Shown piece after piece: positions 10,017 through 18,072 of a stretch of DNA of 22,018 nucleotides. The position numbers were made by a program, and so were the translations under genes. Below the pieces are notes generated by a model. That model was not told the origin of the DNA. It did not search any database and saw only the letters and a program-made list of their open reading frames with translations. How positions within the stretch are numbered: position 1 is the first letter of the stretch; every line of letters starts with the position of its first letter. The stretch is taken from the NCBI GenBank assembly GCA_003555285.1, contig PWGH01000326.1:1-22018 (forward strand). Direction: 5' to 3'. The stretch is from Thioalkalivibrio sp. Lineage in GTDB: Bacteria; Pseudomonadota; Gammaproteobacteria; Ectothiorhodospirales; Ectothiorhodospiraceae.

Positions 10017-10781
10017 TCAGGTGCGTCGGCTGCGGTGCCGCCGCCAGCGTTCCAGGGACCACAGCGGTCCCGAGAAGGCGTACAGGGTGAATCCGGCGAG
10101 CAGCACCTTCGGGGGATCGAGGGCCGCCAGCATCATCACGCCGACGACCGCGAGCATCGCCAAAAAGGGCACGCGGTGGCGGAAGTCCATGTCCTTGAAG
10201 CTGAAGTAGGCGAGGTTGCTGACCATCAGGATGCCCGCCAGCACGGTCACCCCCAAGGCCAAGGCCATCAGCACCGGAGGATAGAGGGCGAAGATGTCCA
10301 TGTCCTCGATCACCCAGACGGTACCGACCACGAAGGCGGCGCTGGCGGGGCTCGGCAGTCCCTGGAAGAACCGCTTGTCGGTGACCACCGCCAGGCGGCT
10401 ATTGAAACGCGCCAGGCGCAGCGCTGCCGTGGTCGCGTAAAAGAAGGCGGCGACCCAGCCCAGATTGCCCAGCTCATGCAAGGCCCAGAGATAGGCGATC
10501 AGGGCCGGGGCCAAACCGAAAGCCACCAGGTCCGACAAGGAATCGTACTGCGCCCCGAACTCGCTCTGGGTGTTGGTCAGACGGGCGACGCGGCCGTCCA
10601 GACCATCGAGCACCATGGCCACGTAGACGGCGATGGCCGCGGTGATGAAGTCGCCATTGATCGCGGACACGACCGCGAAGAATCCGGAAAAGAGCACCCC
10701 GGTGGTCAGCAGATTGGGCAGCAGGAACACCCCGCGGCGGCGCGCCCGTAGCGGTTCGGCGTCCCCGTTCTCGTCACTCAT
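10017..10781 (-). CDS. pssA: CDP-diacylglycerol-serine O-phosphatidyltransferase (type II phosphatidylserine synthase)
   Basis: Makes phosphatidylserine from CDP-diacylglycerol and L-serine at the inner membrane. The 254-residue protein has the full CDP-alcohol phosphatidyltransferase motif: [19 protein letters not shown] followed by [13 protein letters not shown] (roughly residues 56-88), including all Asp residues that hold the divalent metals. About seven to eight hydrophobic segments are present, starting with [20 protein letters not shown]. The basic, soluble N-terminus (EPLRARRR) is typical. It follows the psd-like gene on the same strand after a 156-base gap that carries short tandem repeats and a hairpin, and precedes leuA by 34 bases. 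Confidence 0.94.
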   Translation of the reverse strand: MSDENGDAEPLRARRRGVFLLPNLLTTGVLFSGFFAVVSAINGDFITAAIAVYVAMVLDGLDGRVARLTNTQSEFGAQYDSLSDLVAFGLAPALIAYLWALHELGNLGWVAAFFYATTAALRLARFNSRLAVVTDKRFFQGLPSPASAAFVVGTVWVIEDMDIFALYPPVLMALALGVTVLAGILMVSNLAYFSFKDMDFRHRVPFLAMLAVVGVMMLAALDPPKVLLAGFTLYAFSGPLWSLERWRRHRSRRT

Positions 10782-10876
10782 GATTCGTTACCATCCCATG
10801 TTGCTCATTTCTGCACATCCTGCGCGTCCACCCACTGCTCATGCATCCTGCTCAGTCGACCCACTTTGAACCCCCT

Positions 10877-10918
10877 GCTTCGAACCGGCGGCTTCAAACC
10901 GGCAGCTTCGGGCCGCCG
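10877..10918. repeat. Three tandem 14-bp imperfect repeats (GCTTC.AACCGGC-type)
   Basis: The units are GCTTCGAACCGGCG (10877-10890), GCTTCAAACCGGCA (10891-10904) and GCTTCGGGCCGCCG (10905-10918), with a further degenerate unit at 10863-10876. They lie in the non-coding gap between the psd-like gene and pssA. Confidence 0.7.
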
Positions 10919-10936
10919 GTTGCGAGCCACAACCGG
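10916..10936. other. Inverted repeat just past the psd-like stop codon
   Basis: CCGGTTG (10916-10922) and CAACCGG (10930-10936) form a 7-bp stem with a 7-base loop, ending one base before the psd-like stop codon (read on the minus strand). There is no T run, so it is more likely a transcript-stabilising or processing hairpin than a terminator. Confidence 0.4.
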
Positions 10937-10937
10937 G

Positions 10938-11570
10938 CTAGGACTTGCCAGCCGGCAGCTGCCCGATCAGGTCGCTGCCGGCCCGAAGCCGCTGCCCGGC
11001 CCGCGCGGATACCTGCGACTTCAACGGCAGCCACACGGTCACGCGGGTTCCGAAACCGGCAAAGCCCAAGCGCTGGCCCCGCCCGATGAAGTTGCCGGTG
11101 ATCGCCCCCACCCGCACGAAACGCCGCCAGTGGTCGAGGTCGATCGCCAGGGCAAAGGCACTGCCCTCGGGGGTCTCGAAGGCAAGGCCCAGCTGCCCGG
11201 CGAGTTGGGCATCCACCGGTTCATTGCCCTGCCGGCCTGGCCAGACCCGGTGCACAACCTTCGCCGCCTGAGGGGCATGCAGATTGTATTCCCCCCACAG
11301 GCGCTGCTGGATCACGATGCGCTTTGCCGGCTGGCCCGTAAAGGGGTGCGGGGCATTCTCTACCGACTGCACCGTGCCATCGATCGGTGCCACCACACCG
11401 AGGGCCTTCGCCGGCACCCGTCGCAACATGTCCCGAAACACCGCGATCAGGAGGATTGCGAACAGGACCAGCGCCACCCCGGCGGCGGTGAAACCGAACA
11501 GCAGTGCGAACACGGCCAGCCAGGCCATGGTCAGGACGAAGCGTCGGCCTTCGGGGGCGATCGGGAGCAT
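10938..11570 (-). CDS. Phosphatidylserine decarboxylase-like protein lacking the pyruvoyl-forming serine
   Basis: The fold is that of the short (archaeal-type) phosphatidylserine decarboxylases, about 210 residues. It has MLPIAPEGRRF, one or two membrane segments at 11-46, the FRDMLRRVP and VVAPIDGTVQSVE landmarks, and the C-terminal FIGRGQRLGF, AGFGTRVTVWLPL. Active members self-cleave at a Gly-Ser in the GSRVDVYLP-type motif, and the Ser becomes the essential pyruvoyl group. Here the codon is ACC, giving Gly174-Thr175. The usual HVNRAP motif is also altered (YNLHAPQAAK), although Asp64 and His98 remain. I infer loss or change of decarboxylase activity; a scaffold or lipid-binding role is possible. 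It sits between ilvC and pssA, and its ribosome-binding site is weak. Confidence 0.8.
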   Translation of the reverse strand: MLPIAPEGRRFVLTMAWLAVFALLFGFTAAGVALVLFAILLIAVFRDMLRRVPAKALGVVAPIDGTVQSVENAPHPFTGQPAKRIVIQQRLWGEYNLHAPQAAKVVHRVWPGRQGNEPVDAQLAGQLGLAFETPEGSAFALAIDLDHWRRFVRVGAITGNFIGRGQRLGFAGFGTRVTVWLPLKSQVSARAGQRLRAGSDLIGQLPAGKS

Positions 11571-11594
11571 GGGCGGGAACCGGCCTCGCAGGAC

Positions 11595-11619
11595 GGCCCG
11601 GGGCCGTGGGCCCCCGGCC
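11595..11619. other. GC-rich hairpin between ilvC and the psd-like gene
   Basis: CCGGGG (11598-11603) and CCCCGG (11612-11617) form a perfect 6-bp stem with an 8-base loop, framed by GGCC on both sides. It starts 8 bases past the ilvC stop on the minus strand. No T run follows, so it may reduce read-through or protect the ilvC message rather than terminate fully. Confidence 0.35.
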
Positions 11620-11627
11620 GCTCGGCA

Positions 11628-12744
<1,117 letters not shown>

Positions 12745-12756
<12 letters not shown>

Positions 12757-12774
12757 GCCGCCCCGGCAAGTCCG
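12745..12774. other. 11-bp perfect hairpin in the ilvN-ilvC gap
   Basis: CGGACTTGCCG (12745-12755) and CGGCAAGTCCG (12764-12774) flank an 8-base loop. It adjoins the REP-like repeat at 12772-12794 and overlaps the -35 of the ilvC promoter. It could stabilise the 3' end of the ilvBN message or limit read-through. Confidence 0.6.
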
Positions 12775-12794
12775 CTGCGCTTGGCCCACCCTAC
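12772..12794. repeat. REP-like repeat copy at the ilvN stop codon
   Basis: 21 of 23 positions match the right half of the repeat at 8245-8267 (CGCTGCG followed by TTGGCCCAC, then CTAC). Read on the minus strand it begins G-TAG-GGTGGGCC, so the ilvN stop TAG (12793-12791) is part of the repeat. The left arm is replaced by the 11-bp hairpin. Confidence 0.6.
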
Positions 12795-13285
12795 AAGTGG
12801 AGGGCGATTTCACCGCGGGCGATGCCCATCACGCCGGAGCGCACGACTTCGCGGATCGGGAAGGGCTGCAGGGCCTCGAGAAAGGCATCGAGCTTGCTGC
12901 CATGGCCGGTCAGCTCGATCACGTAGGTTTCCTGGGACACGTCGACGATATTGCCGCGGAAGATGTCGGCCAGGCGCTTGACCTCCTCGCGGGCGGCGGC
13001 CTCGGTCACCTTGACCTTGACCAGCAGCATCTCCCGCTCGATGTGCCGGTGCGGGGTCAGGTCGATCAGGCGGACCACGTCGATCAGCTTGTTCAGCTGC
13101 TTGGTGATCTGTTCGATGATCTCCTCCGAGCCGCTGGTGACGATGGTCATGCGCGAGAGGCTCGGGTCATCGGTGGGCGCCACGGTCAGCGATTCGATGT
13201 TGTAGCCACGGGCCGAAAACAGGCCCGACACCCGCGAGAGGGCGCCGGATTCGTTTTCGAGGAGAAGACTCAGGATATGTCGCAT
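12791..13285 (-). CDS. ilvN: Acetolactate synthase small (regulatory) subunit
   Basis: Regulatory partner of IlvB: it activates the large subunit and confers valine feedback inhibition. The 164-residue length matches the IlvH/IlvN class. Residues 2-75 are the ACT domain (MRHILSLLLENESGALSRVSGLFSARGYNIESL, with the GALSRV and GYNIESL effector-binding segments). Residues 83-157 are the ALS C-terminal domain (REMLLVKVKV, ADIFRGNIVDVS, IREVVRSGVMGIARG). It starts 13 bases after the ilvB stop, so the two are cotranscribed. The stop codon is part of a REP-like repeat. The symbol ilvH would be equally valid. Confidence 0.95.
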   Translation of the reverse strand: MRHILSLLLENESGALSRVSGLFSARGYNIESLTVAPTDDPSLSRMTIVTSGSEEIIEQITKQLNKLIDVVRLIDLTPHRHIEREMLLVKVKVTEAAAREEVKRLADIFRGNIVDVSQETYVIELTGHGSKLDAFLEALQPFPIREVVRSGVMGIARGEIALHL

Positions 13286-13298
13286 GCGGGTCCCTTTC

Positions 13299-15017
13299 CT
13301 ACAGCAGGATCATTTCGTTCTGGCCGGCGCCCGCCGGAATCATCGGGTAGACGTTCTCGGACTGGTCGGTGATGAAGTCCATGAACACCAGCCGGCCCTT
13401 CAACGCCAGCGCCTCGCGGATTGCCCCTTCCACATCGCCCGGTTCGGTGATCTGCATGCCGACATGCCCGTAGCTCTCGGCGAGCTTCACGAAATCGGGC
13501 AGCGCCTCCATGTAGGACATCGCATAGCGGCCCTGGTAGAAGAACTCCTGCCACTGGCGCACCATGCCGAGATAGCGGTTGTTCAGGTTCAGAATCTTCA
13601 GCGGCAGTTGGTATTGCAGGCAGGTGGAGAGTTCCTGGATGCACATCTGGATGCTGGCCTCGCCGGTAACGCAAGCCACGGTCGCCTCCGGGTGGGCGAA
13701 CTGCGTGCCCATCGCAAAGGGCAGGCCCACACCCATGGTTCCGAGCCCTCCGGAGTTGATCCAGCGGTTGGGCTTGTCGAAGCCGTAGAACTGGGCCGCC
13801 CACATCTGGTGCTGGCCGACGTCGGAGGTCACAAAGGCATCGCCTTCGGTGAGTTCCCAGAGCTTCTGGACCACGTACTGCGGCTTGATCAGCGGCGAGG
13901 CGCTGTCGTATTTCAGGCAGTCCTTGGCGCGCCACTCGTCGATCTGTTGCCACCACTGGGCCAGGGCCTCGGCGTCCGGCTTCTGCTGCATGCTGTCGAG
14001 CTCGCGAATCATGTCGCGCAGCACCGGCTCGACCTGGCCGACGATCGGGACATCGACCTTCACGTTCTTGGAGATCGACGCCGGATCGACGTCCACGTGC
14101 ACGATCTTCGCGTAGGGGCAGAATTTCTCGATGTTGCCGGTCACCCGGTCATCGAAGCGCACCCCGATCGCGATCAGCACATCGGCATAGTGCATGCCCA
14201 TGTTGGCCTCGTAGGTGCCGTGCATCCCGAGCATGCCCACGAACTGCGGATCCGAGGCCGGGTAGGCCCCCAGGCCCATCAGGGTGTTGGTGATCGGATA
14301 GCCGAGCCGGCGCGTGAATTCGGTCAGGGCGTCGGAGGCCCGGCCGAGGATCACGCCGCCGCCGGTGTAGAACATCGGCTTCTTCGCCGACAGGATCATC
14401 TCCAGCGCCTTGCGAATCTGGCCGCTATGCCCCCGCGTCGTCGGGTTGTACGAACGCATCTTGATCTGCTTCGGGTATTCGAACACGCAGGTGTCGGCGG
14501 TCACATCCTTCGGAATGTCCACGACCACTGGCCCCGGCCGCCCGGTGGTCGCGACATAGAAGGCCTTGCGGATGGTCAGCGCCAGGTCCTTCACGTCCTT
14601 GACCAGGAAGTTGTGCTTCACGCAGGGGCGGGTGATGCCGACGGTATCCACTTCCTGGAAGGCATCGTTGCCGATCATGCTGGTCGGCACCTGGCCGCTG
14701 AAGACCACCAGCGGCACCGAGTCCATGTAGGCGTCGGCGATGCCAGTCACTGCATTGGTCGCACCCGGGCCTGAAGTCACCAGGGCCACGCCGCACTTGT
14801 CCGAGGACTTCGCGTAGCCCTCGGCCGCATGCACCGCGGCCTGCTCGTGGCGCACCAGGATGTGGGCGATCTTGTCCTGACGGTACAGCGCATCGTAAAG
14901 GTGCAGTACCGCGCCGCCCGGGTAGCCGAACAAGGTATCGACACCCTCTTCCAGCAGACAGCGAACAAAGATTTCAGCACCGGTGATCGCGGTGGACGAG
15001 GCGGGGGTCTCAGACAT
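13299..15017 (-). CDS. ilvB: Acetolactate synthase large (catalytic) subunit
   Basis: Thiamine-diphosphate and FAD enzyme that joins two pyruvates into 2-acetolactate, or pyruvate and 2-oxobutyrate into acetohydroxybutyrate. It has 572 residues. GYPGGAVLHLYDAL (31-44) and RHEQAAVHAAEGYA with catalytic Glu58 lie in the Pyr domain. The central FAD domain is about 200-340, and the PP domain (380-550) has LGTMGVGLPFAMG, GEASIQMCIQEL and NLNNRYLGMVRQW. The ThDP/Mg motif reads GEAS (452-455) instead of the usual GDGS; Glu is known in related proteins but the Gly to Ala and Asn to Cys (MCIQ) changes are less usual. The start at MSETPASS has AGGAA about 11 bases upstream. It is the first gene of the ilvBN unit. 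The symbol ilvI would be equally valid. Confidence 0.95.
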   Translation of the reverse strand: MSETPASSTAITGAEIFVRCLLEEGVDTLFGYPGGAVLHLYDALYRQDKIAHILVRHEQAAVHAAEGYAKSSDKCGVALVTSGPGATNAVTGIADAYMDSVPLVVFSGQVPTSMIGNDAFQEVDTVGITRPCVKHNFLVKDVKDLALTIRKAFYVATTGRPGPVVVDIPKDVTADTCVFEYPKQIKMRSYNPTTRGHSGQIRKALEMILSAKKPMFYTGGGVILGRASDALTEFTRRLGYPITNTLMGLGAYPASDPQFVGMLGMHGTYEANMGMHYADVLIAIGVRFDDRVTGNIEKFCPYAKIVHVDVDPASISKNVKVDVPIVGQVEPVLRDMIRELDSMQQKPDAEALAQWWQQIDEWRAKDCLKYDSASPLIKPQYVVQKLWELTEGDAFVTSDVGQHQMWAAQFYGFDKPNRWINSGGLGTMGVGLPFAMGTQFAHPEATVACVTGEASIQMCIQELSTCLQYQLPLKILNLNNRYLGMVRQWQEFFYQGRYAMSYMEALPDFVKLAESYGHVGMQITEPGDVEGAIREALALKGRLVFMDFITDQSENVYPMIPAGAGQNEMILL

Positions 15018-15204
15018 GGCGGTGGTGGTTCCTGGTGGCGAAGTCCAGCGATCGTGCACCGAGCGCAGATGGCAGGTCAAAATAGCCTAACATTTTAATA
15101 TAAAATTCATTCGTTTTCACGCACCGCAGCATTTGAACCAACCGCACCGGCATTTTCGGGGCGGCGATCACGGGCGCGCACCAAGAGTGAGCGAGGCGAC
15201 GCAC
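15018..15204 (-). promoter_or_regulatory. ilvB leader region with a sigma70-type promoter (elements at 15092-15120)
   Basis: On the minus strand GTGAAA (15120-15115) and TAAAAT (15097-15092) are 17 bases apart in a conspicuously AT-rich patch. Initiation near 15085 gives a leader of about 68 bases. I see neither a leader peptide rich in branched-chain codons nor a T-box-like structure. Nearer the MutS2-like gene, an imperfect dyad (GTGAG at 15187-15191 and CTCAC at 15204-15208) overlaps that gene's stop codon. Confidence 0.55.
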
Positions 15205-16824
15205 TCACGGACCTTGTCTTGCCCCGGCTGGGCTACGTGGTCCGCCCTGAGGGTTGGCCTTGGGGTCTGCGCGGCGCGTGGGGAGGGCGGCGAGGTGTTC
15301 GCGGGCGCGGGCGATCAGGGGGGGCGGGAGTCCGTTGCGTTCGGCGATGGTTAGGCCGAAGGAGATGCCGGGCTCGCCAGCGACCAGGCGGTAGGTCGGA
15401 GCCAAGCGCACCGCGTCGAACTGCATCGACGCATTCAGGATGCCGGGCATCCGGGCGGCGTAGTCCTTCAGCGGCGGCAGATGCGTGTTCACGATGCCGC
15501 AAACACCGCGCGCCCGGAGTTCGTCGAGCATTGCCATCGCGAGCGCCGCGCCCTCGTCGGGATCGGTACCGGTTCCCAGTTCGTCGAGCAGGATCAGGCT
15601 CCGGGCGGTCGCCTGGTCGAGCACGCGCTTGAGCACCTCGACATGACCGGCAAAGGTCGACAAATGGTGCAGCAGGCTCTGGTGATCGCCGACATCGACC
15701 ATCACCCGATCGAAGCCGCCGATCGTGCAGTCGCCCTCCGCGGGAATGTGCAGGCCGCACCAGGCCATGGTCACCAGCAGCCCCAGCGTCTTCAGGGCTA
15801 CGGTCTTGCCGCCGGTGTTCGGACCGGTGATCAGCAGCAGGGGGCGCTCCGGCGTCAACTCCAGGCTGAGCGGGACCGGCTGGGGCCCCTGGCCATCGGC
15901 AAATTGCAGTAGCAACAACGGGTGATAGGCCTCACGCAGGCAGACGCCCGGGGTCTCGTGCAACGCGGGTGCATGCGCGTTCATCTGCCGCGACAGGCGC
16001 CCGGCCGCCACCGCCAGATCGATCCAGGTGATCGCGCCGATCACCCGTTCCAGCTCCGGCACCCGCTCGCGCACCGCATCGGTCAGTTCGCGCAACAGGC
16101 GCTGTTGCTCGAGGTTGATGCCGTCGTTCGCCGAATCCAGCTGGTTGTTCAGCGGCACGGCCTCGATCGGCTCGATGATCTGATCGCGACCGTTGGCCGT
16201 CGCACCCCGCCGTACGCCCTTGACCTCAACCACACGATCCACCGGCAGACTCAGTACCGCACGCTCCTGATGCCACTGGAACCGCCGGGCGCCGGGGCTC
16301 GTGCCCAGGGTCTCGAGCCGTGCGCGCACCACCTGCTCGACCTCACCCCGCAGCCGGGTGCGTTCGGCATGCAAGGCCTCGAGCCGGGGGCTCGCGTCCT
16401 CGCGAAGAGCCCCGCCCGGGTGCAGCGCGCCCTGAAGCCGCGTTTGGAGGTCTTCGGGTGGCTCGAGTTCGCGCAGATCCCGTGGGTAGAGCGTCGGCAT
16501 CGCCGCCAGCGCCCGCGCCAGGTGCGCGCCCTCGTGCATGATCACCTGCAGCTTGTGCATCGCCTGGGTGGATAACACCGCACCGGGCAGGCCCGCCTGG
16601 CGCAACGCCGGACGCACGTCCGGCAGGGATCCGAGTTCCGGCAAGGTGCCCGCCTCCAGACCCTGGCGGGCGGCGGTCACCGCGTGCTGTAGCGATCGGG
16701 CAACCGCCAAGCTCGGCGCCGGCTCCAGGGCCCGGGCGGCATCAGCGCCGTAGGGTGTTCGCGTCCGCCGCTCCAGCAGACGCTGGATCGCCGGGAATTC
16801 CAGTGGCTTCAGATCGATTTCCAC
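15205..16824 (-). CDS. MutS2-like ATPase without Smr nuclease domain
   Basis: A 539-residue MutS-family protein. Residues 1-290 form the helical core and lever region related to MutS2 (LEFPAIQRLLERRTRTPYGADAAR, SLPVDRVVEVKGVRRGATANGRDQIIEP). Residues 320-500 form the ABC-type ATPase with Walker A GPNTGGKT (334-341), STFAGHV, Walker B LILLDELGTGTDPDEGAA (410-427) and the NTH switch. The usual IGDEQS reads VGDHQS (His381). MutS2 proteins run to about 780 residues with a KOW segment and C-terminal Smr domain; here the chain stops after IAERNGLPPPLIARAREHL with a short Arg/Pro-rich tail. It starts with GTG behind GGAGG. It is last in the cbbQ-cbbO-AKR run. A role in recombination control or ribosome rescue is only inferred from MutS2. 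Confidence 0.85.
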   Translation of the reverse strand: MEIDLKPLEFPAIQRLLERRTRTPYGADAARALEPAPSLAVARSLQHAVTAARQGLEAGTLPELGSLPDVRPALRQAGLPGAVLSTQAMHKLQVIMHEGAHLARALAAMPTLYPRDLRELEPPEDLQTRLQGALHPGGALREDASPRLEALHAERTRLRGEVEQVVRARLETLGTSPGARRFQWHQERAVLSLPVDRVVEVKGVRRGATANGRDQIIEPIEAVPLNNQLDSANDGINLEQQRLLRELTDAVRERVPELERVIGAITWIDLAVAAGRLSRQMNAHAPALHETPGVCLREAYHPLLLLQFADGQGPQPVPLSLELTPERPLLLITGPNTGGKTVALKTLGLLVTMAWCGLHIPAEGDCTIGGFDRVMVDVGDHQSLLHHLSTFAGHVEVLKRVLDQATARSLILLDELGTGTDPDEGAALAMAMLDELRARGVCGIVNTHLPPLKDYAARMPGILNASMQFDAVRLAPTYRLVAGEPGISFGLTIAERNGLPPPLIARAREHLAALPTRRADPKANPQGGPRSPAGARQGP

Positions 16825-16867
16825 GCTGTCTCACCTCCAATGCGCATTGGCCCATTCCGCATTTCTA

Positions 16868-18031
16868 TCATTCGGCCTTCTGGTACATTCCGAGGTATTG
16901 GGCACGCTCCAACGGGGGAAGAGCGGCGACGGCCAGCAGATCGTCCAGGTGCTCGGGGGTGCTGATGCCCACCAGGGCGGTGCCGAGGCCCGGGGTCGAG
17001 CGATTGAACTGCAGGGCGCGCTGCGCGGCGTTCGGGACCTCGGCCAGCCGATCGGTCACCACATCCACCGACTGTGCCGCCAGATGCCCTTTCAGCAGGG
17101 TGTGCGACGACATCATGAACACCTCGAGCTGGTGCGCGGCCTGCAGCGGCGAGGCGACATTGCCCTTGCCGGTGGCCGTATTGAAGCGCGTGAAGCCCTC
17201 CAGCATCACCTGGTTGAAGGGCAACATCGCCAGCTTGAAATGATGCCGCGCCAGGGCATCTTCCGTCACAGCCTGCGCGGCGCGCTCGGCCAGCCCCTGC
17301 ATCGAGGTCAGGGACTGGAATTCGGCTGCATCGGTCTCGACCCGCAGGCCCTCGAAGGTGCTGATGCCGTAGCAGCGGATCCGGTTGTCGCGCACCGCGC
17401 GCTCGAGCATCTCGAAAATCGGCTCGAGCTTGCGATTGGTCGCCTCCTTGCCGATCTGGGGAATGTGCACTTCCGGCTGGTCGATCAGGAAGGCATCCAG
17501 CGTCTCCACCCCGATCAGGCTGCGCGAGAGTTCGATCTGGTAGTTCAGGTAGGCCGGCGTCAGCAGATGCGCGCCCTTGGCAAGATCCGCGGGCGTGCCC
17601 AGTCCCGCCGCGACGATCTCGCGCTCGAACCAGGCCGCCATGTCGTCGGGCGGTCCGCCACGCAGGGTCAGAAAGCCACCCTTGCCGATCAGGAACATCG
17701 CCTCGCGCGGCACGCCGGCGGCCAACGCGGTGCGCACCCCGGCGCCCACCGCCGCCAGCGAACGGCCATAGCGGTAATGGGCGCCGGTATCGATCACGTT
17801 GATCCCCGAAACCAAGGCCCGGGCGACCACCGCGCTGATCTGGGCATCGACCTCGGGCGTGGCGGCACCGCCGAAGGTGCCGATGCCGAGGCTCGACAGC
17901 CGCATCTTCGCGCGGGTGAACTCGCTGTAGTGCCCCTGTGCCGCGCGTCCGGCCGCCTGATGCACCTCGGCATACGCGCGGGTGGCCTTGGCATTGGCAT
18001 AGCCCGGGATCAGTCCTTCTGGCGCGTTCAT
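16868..18031 (-). CDS. Aldo/keto reductase family protein with Asp at the catalytic His position
   Basis: A 387-residue (beta/alpha)8 protein of the aldo/keto reductase superfamily (NADPH-dependent carbonyl reduction). SSLGIGTFGG opens the barrel. NVIDTGAHYRYGRSLAAVG gives Asp81 and Tyr86 of the catalytic tetrad, and FLIGKGG gives Lys117. In the fourth motif, usually LHNPE or LHWP, the sequence is FLIDQPE, so Asp184 replaces His. NRIRCYGISTFEGLR and TALVGISTPEHLDDLL fit the C-terminal cofactor-binding strands. A 40-residue N-terminal extension is unusual. AGGA lies close to the start. It is 41 bases downstream of cbbO and 43 bases upstream of the MutS2-like gene. The substrate is unknown; the neighbourhood hints at a sugar-phosphate or Calvin-cycle side product, which is speculation. 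Confidence 0.85.
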   Translation of the reverse strand: MNAPEGLIPGYANAKATRAYAEVHQAAGRAAQGHYSEFTRAKMRLSSLGIGTFGGAATPEVDAQISAVVARALVSGINVIDTGAHYRYGRSLAAVGAGVRTALAAGVPREAMFLIGKGGFLTLRGGPPDDMAAWFEREIVAAGLGTPADLAKGAHLLTPAYLNYQIELSRSLIGVETLDAFLIDQPEVHIPQIGKEATNRKLEPIFEMLERAVRDNRIRCYGISTFEGLRVETDAAEFQSLTSMQGLAERAAQAVTEDALARHHFKLAMLPFNQVMLEGFTRFNTATGKGNVASPLQAAHQLEVFMMSSHTLLKGHLAAQSVDVVTDRLAEVPNAAQRALQFNRSTPGLGTALVGISTPEHLDDLLAVAALPPLERAQYLGMYQKAE

Positions 18032-18072
18032 AAGCTTCCTCGACGTTGGATGGACATCCTGCGCGACTGGAA

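Noticed and set aside
13284..14774. Very long open frame on the plus strand antisense to ilvB (similar ones antisense to ilvC and psd at 10866-12926 and to cbbO at 18046-20148)
   Set aside because: These mirror the codon structure of well-identified genes in high-GC DNA, lack ribosome-binding sites and are His/Arg/Gln/Val-rich without family motifs.
15013..15093. 27-codon frame starting in the ilvB leader, considered as an attenuation leader peptide
   Set aside because: Its ATG overlaps the predicted -10, branched-chain residues are not enriched in runs, and no alternative terminator hairpin follows.
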